From Planctomycetota bacterium (GTDB lineage Bacteria; Planctomycetota; UBA1135; GCA-002686595): a DNA stretch of 64,000 bases. The position numbers and the translations under genes are program-made. This document shows positions 44,457 to 51,555 of the stretch, in pieces. The stretch covers positions 1 to 64,000 of the forward strand of contig JAJDEU010000062.1 of assembly GCA_029259635.1 (NCBI GenBank), in the 5' to 3' direction. Position 1 is the stretch's first letter. Every line of letters starts with the position of its first letter. The notes below the pieces were generated by a model. That model worked only from the letters and a program-made list of their open reading frames with translations, was not told the DNA's origin and ran no database searches.

Positions 44457-45899
44457 CTAGGGGTGCGGAACCTCTCGCCAGGATGCAACGCCGTAGCCGC
44501 CGGGATTCAACTCGCTGCCGGGCAGGCCAGGCAGTGTGATCGCACCGGTCGAGATGCGGTCGTCGAAGTTCACCGTGAGCTTCGAGTGCTGATCATGGTA
44601 GTCGCGGTTGATCAGGACCTGATTGCCCGCAGTCATGTTGCCATTGACGGCTACGGTCTTGGAACCGGCTGCGTCGAGGTTGTTGTCGTAGAAGTTGTTC
44701 TCGGCGTACATGTACGCGTCCATTTGCTCGAGCGTGCCGAACACCGGGTCGCCGAAGTAGATGTTGCCGCTGTCGGTCTCGTTCGCATCCTTCATAGCGA
44801 TGAAGGCCACGCCATCGTCGGCCGGATCCTCGTAGATGATGTTGTCCGAGAAGTAGATGTTGCCTTTCACGACGAAGGTCACGCGGATCGGATCGCCGGC
44901 CGAATTCGCGAACTTGAACGAGTAGAGCTTCTTGTTGTGCACCCACAAGTTTCCGTCGATGTAGTAGACCGCGTCGCTTCCGTTCGGTCCCGGGTTGCCG
45001 TCTTGCCCCGAGAGCGTTATCGGAGTCGAGTTCGACTCATTGAGGGTCGAGCTCGAGTTGACGGTTTCGTACGGATCCTCGAGGAAGTAGTCGTTCTTCG
45101 CCGTCGCGCTCGTGTCGGAGACGCGATCGTCCGGGTTGAGGCGAAAGATGTGTGCCGGGCTATCCTCGGGGAGTTGCATGGCCGTACCGCCGAGCGCATT
45201 GCTCGCGCTGTAGCCGTCCGCGAGGAACATAGCGGCCACATCGTGGTCGTTGTTGGTCTCGTAGCTCTCCTTCTGGATGTCCGGAACCGGAAGATTCTCG
45301 CCGGTATCCCCGGTGCCTCCGCCGATGGTTCCGCTGGCTGTCATGTCACCCGCGATGGTTGCATCGTCGGAGACGACGATGTTGCCGCCGCTGTAGATAT
45401 TGCCCGTGATCATGTCGCCCTGACCGCCGACACCACCGAACTCCAGATCGTAGTTCGCGTCGCCGTCGGTGTTGCCCGCAAAGAGAGCGCTCGAGTAAAT
45501 GCCTTGATCCCCCTCTGCGAGGATCACCTCGACACCTTGAGAGTTGCCCGTCACCGTTGCATAAGCGAGCACCGTGACCGTTCCGTCGCCATTGTCCGTG
45601 GCGCTGCCCCAGTAGTCGCCGCCTCCGAAGCTCGTGGGCGCATCCATCGTACCGATGTCCAGCGTTCCGAGATCCGGAACCAATCCCGCCCGTGTGACTT
45701 CGATTCCGTGAGAAGCGCCGGCTTCGGCTGCATAGAAGGCACGGCTCGAGTCCGCCGCCTGCATGACCTCTCGCTTGCTGGCGCCACTCACCATGAACAT
45801 GCCAGCCGATAATCCGAGCAAGAGCACGACGGCCACGATGGCCACCACGAGTGCGCCGCCCCGTTCGTCCGACTTAATGGATCTGCTAGTTATCTTCAT
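44457..45899 (-). CDS. PilX-like pilus assembly protein
   Basis: 480 residues. The N-terminus DERGGALVVAIVAVVLLLGLSAGMFMVSG is the PilX_N pattern (one membrane helix without a classic prepilin Glu5 site), followed by AADSSRAFYAAEAGASHGIE. The remainder is a large Gly/Asp/Asn-rich beta region (NIYSGGNIVVSDDATIAGDMT, GGTGDTGEN, NIYFGDP, NGNMTAGNQ), resembling a polymer-forming/bactofilin-like or passenger repeat domain. A strong ribosome site (GGAGAG) precedes the ATG. It lies between a PilW-like and a HEAT gene in a four-gene operon. Confidence 0.75.
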   Translation of the reverse strand: MKITSRSIKSDERGGALVVAIVAVVLLLGLSAGMFMVSGASKREVMQAADSSRAFYAAEAGASHGIEVTRAGLVPDLGTLDIGTMDAPTSFGGGDYWGSATDNGDGTVTVLAYATVTGNSQGVEVILAEGDQGIYSSALFAGNTDGDANYDLEFGGVGGQGDMITGNIYSGGNIVVSDDATIAGDMTASGTIGGGTGDTGENLPVPDIQKESYETNNDHDVAAMFLADGYSASNALGGTAMQLPEDSPAHIFRLNPDDRVSDTSATAKNDYFLEDPYETVNSSSTLNESNSTPITLSGQDGNPGPNGSDAVYYIDGNLWVHNKKLYSFKFANSAGDPIRVTFVVKGNIYFSDNIIYEDPADDGVAFIAMKDANETDSGNIYFGDPVFGTLEQMDAYMYAENNFYDNNLDAAGSKTVAVNGNMTAGNQVLINRDYHDQHSKLTVNFDDRISTGAITLPGLPGSELNPGGYGVASWREVPHP

Positions 45900-45935
45900 T
45901 GCATTCTCTCCTATTTCCCGAGCTCTCCGTCTCGC

Positions 45936-46601
45936 TCAATCGTTGCGCACGCGCACAGCCGAATCCAAGGTGCGCGTGACCAGTCGCCCGTCGCTGCCCA
46001 CTCGTTCCAGTGTCAACTGAGCCGTGAAAATTCCCGTTGCCGCGTCGAAGGTCATAAAGAGCCCACCTTCATCCGCCACGCCGTTGCCGTTGTCGTCCAG
46101 GCCGTTGGGTAGCTCGCCTTCCAATAGCTCACGCACGTAGTTGACGCGCGACACCGAGAGGCCCGGCGCACCGACGACATCGGGCGTGAAAATGATGCGG
46201 CACTCGTCGATGAGCCCGTTCCCATCGTTGTCGATGCCGTCATCGATCTCGTTCGGCATCAAGACCAGCTGCAAACTGCTGGTCGGCGAGATGACTAGAC
46301 CGCCACCCCAGCCCTGCCCGCGCTGATAGCTGACCGCGGAGGCTCCGAACGGCGCGCCTGGTGTCAGAACAACGCTCGAGCGATCCGCGACAATCAGTTC
46401 GCCGACCAGATGATCTACCGTGCGGCGGGCGAGTGCGTCCACGTGGGAGTTCACGAGGTCTTGGGCGTAGGCGCCCTGGCCACTCGACACGACGACCGCC
46501 ATCGTTCCAAGCAGGAGCGACAGGATCACCACGCCAATCATGAGTTCGACCAGCGACAGACCAGCGCGCTTGATTGCTGAACCTCGGATCGAGCTCTTCA
46601 T
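45936..46601 (-). CDS. PilW-like minor pseudopilin with calcium-binding-type repeats
   Basis: 221 residues from ATG 46601. Prepilin peptidase site KRAG-LSLVELMIGVVILSLLLG with Glu at +5. Two Asp/Asn-rich loops, DDGIDNDGNGLIDE and NGLDDNGNGVADE, look like thrombospondin-3/dockerin-type Ca2+ loops, unusual for a minor pilin. Its first codons overlap the stop of the PilV-like gene (ATGA). An in-frame start further upstream lies inside that gene and is rejected. Confidence 0.82.
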   Translation of the reverse strand: MKSSIRGSAIKRAGLSLVELMIGVVILSLLLGTMAVVVSSGQGAYAQDLVNSHVDALARRTVDHLVGELIVADRSSVVLTPGAPFGASAVSYQRGQGWGGGLVISPTSSLQLVLMPNEIDDGIDNDGNGLIDECRIIFTPDVVGAPGLSVSRVNYVRELLEGELPNGLDDNGNGVADEGGLFMTFDAATGIFTAQLTLERVGSDGRLVTRTLDSAVRVRND

Positions 46602-47194
46602 CGTGCCGACAAGACCGTTTCGAGAGTGACGCTCTTGTTCCCCGTTGCGCTTCGCCATTCCACTTGGACGCGGACCGGCAAGAGAACGTAGTCGTCCGCG
46701 TGATTCGCATCGTCAACGGCCCCGTCGAGATCGAGGTCGCGCGGCATTCCGAAACGCGCGTCGTCCAGGTCTTCGCGCAACACATCGTTCGGTCCACCGA
46801 CAGCGACGGGGAACGAGATTCTGCCGCACAGACCATCGGCGTCGCCGTTCTGGGGCCTCAGGCCCGCCACGGCGAAGCCCGAACCGCTCGCGGGGATCGT
46901 CAGCCCGCCGTCGTCACCAACGGCATCGTTGAACGCAGCGAAGATCTCATCGAAGGGTACGCCTTGCAGGCTCTCGAGCTCGAGTCGCGCCGCTTGACGC
47001 GCCACCGCTGCATCGCGGTTGACCTGTGTCAGGCTCATCGAATCGATCATGGCCACGACCGCGCTGAGTAGAGCTACGCCGACGACGATCGCGGCAATCA
47101 TGACTTCAACGAGCCCTGTTCCGGCTCGAGCGGCATGAACTGCGCTCCTCGTATTGGCAACGCCAACCGAGCGCTTCTCGCTTCGATTCCCCAT
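46598..47194 (-). CDS. PilV-like minor pilin
   Basis: 198 residues. A basic N-terminal leader of about 24 residues ends in ARAG, then TGLVEVMIAAIVVGVALLSAVVAM with Glu at +5, the type IV prepilin motif. The body contains ARQAARLELESLQGVPFDEI, common in PilV-type proteins. One Asp-rich loop (DLDLDGAVDDANHADD) echoes the calcium-loop pattern of its neighbour. First gene of the pilin-like operon. No pilB/pilC/pilD genes are in the window. Confidence 0.8.
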   Translation of the reverse strand: MGNRSEKRSVGVANTRSAVHAARAGTGLVEVMIAAIVVGVALLSAVVAMIDSMSLTQVNRDAAVARQAARLELESLQGVPFDEIFAAFNDAVGDDGGLTIPASGSGFAVAGLRPQNGDADGLCGRISFPVAVGGPNDVLREDLDDARFGMPRDLDLDGAVDDANHADDYVLLPVRVQVEWRSATGNKSVTLETVLSAR

Positions 47195-47401
47195 GAGTCC
47201 TACCTCTCGGTTCCCTTTGAGCGCGGCTTCCCGACCGGCTCACTGCGATTCTTCGCACTTCTCTGCAGCGCTACTGGAGAAAACCTCGCAATTCTTGTTG
47301 AACCCCCAATTGGCGAAGCCAGGGATGACGTGCGCCGAGTCTGTATCCATCTCTGCTCGCGGGAAACAAAGGAGTAGGCGAGATACGCAGATCCGTGTGT
47401 G

Positions 47402-47478
47402 GCAATAGAAAGTCGCACCAGTCATCGCCGCAGCTGCCCCGCGAGAATTCGGCGGCATTGTGTGCGACTCCGTATTGC
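47402..47478. repeat. Short inverted-repeat element
   Basis: 77 bp. The right end reads GTGTGCGACTCCGTATTGC, the consensus terminus; the left end GCAATAGAAAGTCGCAC is its diverged complement (14 of 17). It lies in the 320-bp gap between the pilin operon and the divergent ParB gene, which otherwise shows no gene. Confidence 0.6.
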
Positions 47479-47514
47479 TGACTTCTTCTTGGAAACACCG
47501 GGCGCCGCTCCATA

Positions 47515-48447
47515 ATGCGGCCGATCCGCACGCCTCCACCCCAACGAAGAATTCCATTGAACGTCACCCTCCGAAAAATATCCGCCGTCAAGCTGAACAG
47601 TAAGTACCTCCGTCTCGACACGGATGTCAGCGCGCTCAAAAAGAGTCTCGAGAGCGTCGGATTAATTCATCCCGTCACGATCAATCAGGACGACGAACTA
47701 CTCGCCGGCGCGCGTCGTTTTCAAGCCGTGCGCGAACTGGGCTGGGAAGACATTCCCGTACAAGTCGTCGAGCGCGACGCTCTCGTTCAAGAGCTGATTT
47801 CGATCGACGAAAACTTGGTGCGCACGCCGCTCGCCAATCTCGATCTAGAAAAGTACCTCAATCGAGGTCGCGAAATTTACGAGTCGCTTCATCCCGCCGC
47901 GAACAAGATTGACCTGTCCGCCGAGGATCTCTCCACCGAGGAGAAGGCGAAGCTGAAGGAAAAGGAAGAGCAGGACGAAGACTCTTTTGCCGCCATCACC
48001 GCCGAGAAGACGGGGCTCTCTAAGTCCGTGATCAAGAGTGCGATCAAGCGCGATGCGCTCGCCTCCGATGCCGTGAAGAAGGCGCGCGGCGATGGCGAGA
48101 TTAACGCCACCAAGACGAACGAGATCATCAAGCTCGACAAGGAAGCGCAGGAGCAGATCCTGCCTCTCATTGCGAATCGAACCGCCAAGGAGGCGCGTCA
48201 AATCATCGCTGCCGCCAAAGATGGGGGATTCGAAGCGGCGATGGCGGTGTGCGACAAAGTGGTCCCGCTGCCGCGCGAGTACAGCCAGATGATGTCGCCT
48301 ATGCGGCGAGTCAACCGCTCGATCAGCCGAATCCTGGTCGAGGAACTGCGCTATGACGGACCGGAACAGCGCAAGATCAACAACGAGCTGATGGCGCTCA
48401 AGAACAACCTGGTGCAGTACTTCGCGATGATGGGCGTGGATGGGTAG
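47515..48447 (+). CDS. Orphan ParB-like nuclease-domain protein
   Basis: 310 residues. ParB/Spo0J N-terminal domain about 15-115: LRKISAVKLN, LKKSLESVGLIHPVTINQDDELLAGARRFQAVRELGWEDIPVQVV, SIDENLVRTPL. The middle (about 140-175) is Lys/Glu-rich, then a helix-turn-helix-like region (KTGLSKSVIKSAIKRDAL). The C-terminus has no match I recognise. No ParA or methylase lies nearby, so it is probably not the chromosomal partition protein. More likely it is one of the ParB-fold regulators found in accessory loci; CTP-binding residues would need checking (the ENLxRxxL motif is present in part). Confidence 0.82.
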   Translation: MRPIRTPPPQRRIPLNVTLRKISAVKLNSKYLRLDTDVSALKKSLESVGLIHPVTINQDDELLAGARRFQAVRELGWEDIPVQVVERDALVQELISIDENLVRTPLANLDLEKYLNRGREIYESLHPAANKIDLSAEDLSTEEKAKLKEKEEQDEDSFAAITAEKTGLSKSVIKSAIKRDALASDAVKKARGDGEINATKTNEIIKLDKEAQEQILPLIANRTAKEARQIIAAAKDGGFEAAMAVCDKVVPLPREYSQMMSPMRRVNRSISRILVEELRYDGPEQRKINNELMALKNNLVQYFAMMGVDG

Positions 48448-48515
48448 AAGCGGTGCGACGAGAAGGATCGGGTGGTGAGGGGGCTGGCAGCGACCGGCTT
48501 CCGACCTGAAAGGGC

Positions 48516-48558
48516 TTGACGAGGGTTTTATCTCATCGTATAGCTATCTGGCTATGCG
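48516..48558 (+). promoter_or_regulatory. Sigma70-type promoter with overlapping dyad
   Basis: TTGACG (48516-48521) and TATAGC (48539-48544) are separated by 17 bp. The dyad CGTATAGC-TATCTG-GCTATGCG (48537-48558, 7 of 8 paired) overlaps the -10 element. It stands 50 bp before the NTF2-like gene and fits repression by the ArsR-type regulator encoded in the same operon. Confidence 0.65.
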
Positions 48559-48608
48559 TTGCCGATGGGACAGCGCTCTCCTGAAACGCCCCGCTGAACC
48601 AACGAATC

Positions 48609-48959
48609 ATGACCAACTCAATGAAGACCGTCTCCTCCTTCTACGAAGCCTTCGGGGCCAAGGACTGGAAGCGACTGCGTTCGATTCTGACAGACGACTT
48701 CACCTTTCAAGGTTCGCTCGCAACCTTCGACAGTCCGGATGAGTACGTCGAAGGGATGAAGGCGCTTCCCCTTGAAGGCGAGCCCGTCGATTCCCGCTTT
48801 GCGGTGGACGGCACCAATGTGGTGCATTCGTTCACCTGGAAGATGACCGCGCCGGTCACTGGCGAAATTGACATGTGCGAGTGGATCGAATTGGAGGGTG
48901 ACAAGGTGCGCTCGTCGCGACTCTTCTATGACTCTCAAGCGATGCCCACGCCCGGCTGA
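48609..48959 (+). CDS. NTF2/SnoaL-like protein
   Basis: 116 residues: SSFYEAFGAKDWKRLRSILTDDFTFQG...EYVEGMKAL...EWIELEGDKVRSSRLFYDSQ is the SnoaL-like/nuclear transport factor 2 fold, a small cone-shaped barrel used as a hydrolase, isomerase or ligand-binding protein. First gene of the ArsR-SRPBCC operon, 11 bp before the ArsR gene. ATG 48609 and ATG 48621 are both possible. Confidence 0.85.
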   Translation: MTNSMKTVSSFYEAFGAKDWKRLRSILTDDFTFQGSLATFDSPDEYVEGMKALPLEGEPVDSRFAVDGTNVVHSFTWKMTAPVTGEIDMCEWIELEGDKVRSSRLFYDSQAMPTPG

Positions 48960-48970
48960 TAGGGGACCAA

Positions 48971-49318
48971 ATGGTGACCGAATCCATCGAGCCCTTAAGC
49001 GCAACCTTCCATGCGCTTGGGGATACCACCCGGCGCGGCATGCTGGAACTGCTAGCCCGTAAAGGCGAGTGCACGGCGGGCGAACTTGGCCACCCCTTCA
49101 GGATTGCTCAGCCGACCGCTTCTCGGCATATCCGCGTACTTGAAAGCGCGGGCCTTGTCTCGCGCCGAGTCGATGGCCGTGTGCACCGGTTTCGCCTCCA
49201 AGTGGATCCGATGAACGCAGCTGAGGATTGGCTCGCGCGACACAAAAAGTTCTGGGTCGCATCCTTCGCCGCTTTGGAGCAATACCTGCGCGAGCAAACT
49301 GAAAACGATTCCGCATGA
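48971..49318 (+). CDS. ArsR/SmtB-family HTH regulator
   Basis: 115 residues: LSATFHALGDTTRRGMLELLARKGECTAGELGHPFRIAQPTASRHIRVLESAGLVSRRVDGRVHRFRL is the ArsR winged helix without metal-binding Cys, matching the group paired with SRPBCC (AHSA1) genes. It overlaps the next gene by 4 bp. Likely autoregulates through the dyad at 48537-48558. Confidence 0.93.
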   Translation: MVTESIEPLSATFHALGDTTRRGMLELLARKGECTAGELGHPFRIAQPTASRHIRVLESAGLVSRRVDGRVHRFRLQVDPMNAAEDWLARHKKFWVASFAALEQYLREQTENDSA

Positions 49319-49764
49319 GACGTTCCAACGCAGTCATGATCGAGCACCGCTTTCGCGTGTCGAAGGCGCGTGTGTATCAAGCTTGGACAACGCCCGAGCA
49401 AATGAAGCACTGGCTCCACCCCGGGCCCGAATGGAGCAATCCCTCGATTGAGGTCGACCTTCGCGAGGGCGGATTCTATCGCGTCGGATTTTCGCACCCC
49501 GACGAAGACGAGATCAGCCACGTAGTGGGGCGCTTCTTAAAAATCGAACCCGGCAAGCATCTCGCCTACACCTGGACCTGGGAGCCGCCCGACCCAAACG
49601 CCGGTCAAGAAACCTTCGTCACCGTTAACTTCACCGATGACGGTGACGGAACCCTCGTCACTCTTCGCCACGACAGTTTCCCCGATGACGAGACATGCGT
49701 GCGTCACAACGAGGGATGGGGCGCAACTCTAGCTTGCTTCGAAACCTACTTAAGCTCTCTATGA
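49315..49764 (+). CDS. SRPBCC/AHSA1-domain protein
   Basis: 149 residues: IEHRFRVSKARVYQAWTTPEQMKHWLHPGPEWSNPSIEVDLREGGFYRVGF...SFPDDETCVRHNEGWGATLACFETYL, the activator-of-Hsp90-like START/Bet v1 fold that holds hydrophobic ligands. Almost always encoded with an ArsR-type repressor, as here. Start overlaps the ArsR stop and its stop overlaps the next ATG. Confidence 0.92.
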   Translation: MRRSNAVMIEHRFRVSKARVYQAWTTPEQMKHWLHPGPEWSNPSIEVDLREGGFYRVGFSHPDEDEISHVVGRFLKIEPGKHLAYTWTWEPPDPNAGQETFVTVNFTDDGDGTLVTLRHDSFPDDETCVRHNEGWGATLACFETYLSSL

Positions 49765-50234
49765 CCCGTCGCTCCTCCTTCGCGCAAACCGCCTTCACCT
49801 ACTTAGTCGTCACCTTTGGTTTCGCCTATACCTGGCACCTGGTCGCGTTCGCCAGTTTCTATAATCGAATTGGCTACTTCGGCGACACCGAGCCCCGCGT
49901 GGAATTGGGCTTTCTGACGATCCTGATTCAGGCGTTGGTCATTGCCTACGCTTACCCGTGGTTCCAACGCGGCGGCCGTGCATTAACCGAGGGCCTGCGC
50001 GTAGCTGCTGTCTTCGGGATCATCATTGCCGCGGTTCAAGTGATCGCAGCCGCAGCCAAGAATCACGCACCAACCACTTACGAGTGGTTCCTGTTCGAAG
50101 GCCTCTACTTCCTAATCCAGTTCATCCTAATTGGCCTGGCCTTCGCGTGGATTCACCGGACAAAGAAGAGTCCAGCCGACATCGAAGCCATTCCACGTAG
50201 CGGAGCGCCACGTACTGCTACGCCACCTGTGTGA
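49761..50234 (+). CDS. Small membrane protein of the ArsR-SRPBCC operon
   Basis: 157 residues with about four transmembrane helices (FTYLVVTFGFAYTWHLVAF, LGFLTILIQALVIAYAY, VAAVFGIIIAAVQVIAAA, LYFLIQFILIGLAFAWIH). Resembles the DUF1761-like membrane proteins often found beside SRPBCC genes, but this is a weak match. ATG 49761 overlaps the upstream stop (ATGA). Convergent with the next gene. Confidence 0.75.
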   Translation: MTRRSSFAQTAFTYLVVTFGFAYTWHLVAFASFYNRIGYFGDTEPRVELGFLTILIQALVIAYAYPWFQRGGRALTEGLRVAAVFGIIIAAVQVIAAAAKNHAPTTYEWFLFEGLYFLIQFILIGLAFAWIHRTKKSPADIEAIPRSGAPRTATPPV

Positions 50235-50240
50235 GCAGGG

Positions 50241-51302
50241 TCAGCGTGCGACAGCCGCTTCGACCTCCGGAACCATGAAGGCCATACCGAACATCGCATC
50301 CACGATCGCCGCTCGACGCCTGAGTTCGGCCACGTAGATCTCGTCGCGATAGGTCTCGGAGATCGCTGCCACCTCCTCGTCGTCAGCCTCTTCGCCCAGG
50401 TAGAGCAGCGCGTCAACCATCACCTTCATGGCGGGCCAGTCGTCCGAATCGAGCGGCACCCAACGAGTCTCGCCATCGACTTCGCGTTTCACCGAGAATT
50501 CGGGCGCGAGCGGACCGAAGCTCTGGACGCCCAACGGTTCGGTAGTCAAGTCGATGTAGCTCGGCGCCAACAACGCGCTCACGTCCATCAACTCGGCCAG
50601 GTGCTCACGACCGAAGAAGGGATAGACGGTCGCGCTCTGCCCCGGGTACTGATCGGCGAGCTGATGTCCCAACCAACTCCGCGGCGTAGACGCGGCCACG
50701 AAGTCCGTCGCCGCGTCCCGCATCAACAGATGCGATGCACCTATGAAAACAAGCGCTTTGCGGTCGCGCTCGAGAACCTCGCGCTCAAGAATCTCGACGT
50801 ACGAGCCCTCGCGATCGTAGGACGCATTCAGGTCGTCCGGTGTCGTCACGTGCTCCCACTCGATGGGAGGATCTCCCAGGAGCACTCGAACTCGTTCGTT
50901 CTCCGGAAGGCCGACATTGAGCTCGTGCACTTGCCGAAAGAAATTCTCATACACGGGAGAGTCCCAGACCAAGAGCTGGGTTGTGTCTCGCCAGGCATGC
51001 TGCAGTTCCGCGAGAGGAACGTCTTCCAGCTCCAGTAGGAAACGGTCCATCACGCCTTGGAATCGAGCGCTGCCGAACTCGACCAGGATGTCATCGACGC
51101 GCGAGGCGAAGTCGGGGTGGCGCAAGAGCTCCCGGTAGAAGTGATGGATTCGCCTCCCGCGGTGCGGGCTCTCACCGACGAGGACGATGTCGAAGTCGTC
51201 TAGCTTGGCGAGTACGGCGTCGGCCGCAGTCTTGGGCGGCGCGGGGCGCGTCGAGAGGCAGGAGCCGAGTAAGAGCAGGGAGAGCGCAGCTTCGATTCGC
51301 AT
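50241..51302 (-). CDS. EreA/ChaN-like lipoprotein
   Basis: 353 residues. Lipobox LLLLGSC in the signal peptide. DFDIVLVGESPHRGRRIHHFYRELL and DDILVEFGSARFQGVMDRFL follow the G-E-x2-H...E plan shared by erythromycin-esterase-like and ChaN haem-binding proteins; KALVFIGASHLLMRDA gives a second His. Which of the two activities applies cannot be decided. ATG 51302 begins the lipoprotein signal, and the long upstream in-frame extension runs through a repeat element and is rejected. Confidence 0.75.
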   Translation of the reverse strand: MRIEAALSLLLLGSCLSTRPAPPKTAADAVLAKLDDFDIVLVGESPHRGRRIHHFYRELLRHPDFASRVDDILVEFGSARFQGVMDRFLLELEDVPLAELQHAWRDTTQLLVWDSPVYENFFRQVHELNVGLPENERVRVLLGDPPIEWEHVTTPDDLNASYDREGSYVEILEREVLERDRKALVFIGASHLLMRDAATDFVAASTPRSWLGHQLADQYPGQSATVYPFFGREHLAELMDVSALLAPSYIDLTTEPLGVQSFGPLAPEFSVKREVDGETRWVPLDSDDWPAMKVMVDALLYLGEEADDEEVAAISETYRDEIYVAELRRRAAIVDAMFGMAFMVPEVEAAVAR

Positions 51303-51310
51303 CCGGCCAC

Positions 51311-51495
51311 GATACGGAGTCGCACTCTCTATCGCATATTCCCGGCAAGTAAGTACCGCGCAACAATTGCTCGACGGTTCTGCGCGGTGGTCGGTTCTGC
51401 CTAGGCCAACTGAACTGCGCTCAGCTGTCTGTCCGTCCATGGTTGTGCGATACGAACTTGTCCGGAAAGTGCGGGAGGGAGCGCGACTCCGTATG
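51311..51495. repeat. MITE-like inverted-repeat element (about 185 bp)
   Basis: Left end GATACGGAGTCGCACTC, right end GAGCGCGACTCCGTAT. An internal inverted pair (GTACCGCGCAAC / GTTGTGCGATAC, 10 of 12) matches the internal pair of the element at 61444-61630, so the two are homologous. It fills most of the gap between the divergent EreA/ChaN-like and repeat-lipoprotein genes, whose promoters must lie in or beside it. Confidence 0.75.
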
Positions 51496-51555
51496 CTGGC
51501 GCGCGCTGAACCTGGTCGCCTCCCACGCCAGATCGATTCCCACACAAGAAAACGA

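Noticed and set aside
44022..45812. Long open frame (596 codons) on the + strand opposite the PilX-like and HEAT genes
   Set aside because: It is rich in Arg, Val and Asp with no recognisable motif, and the opposite strand has signal peptide, pilin motif and ribosome sites. It is the usual shadow in GC-rich DNA.
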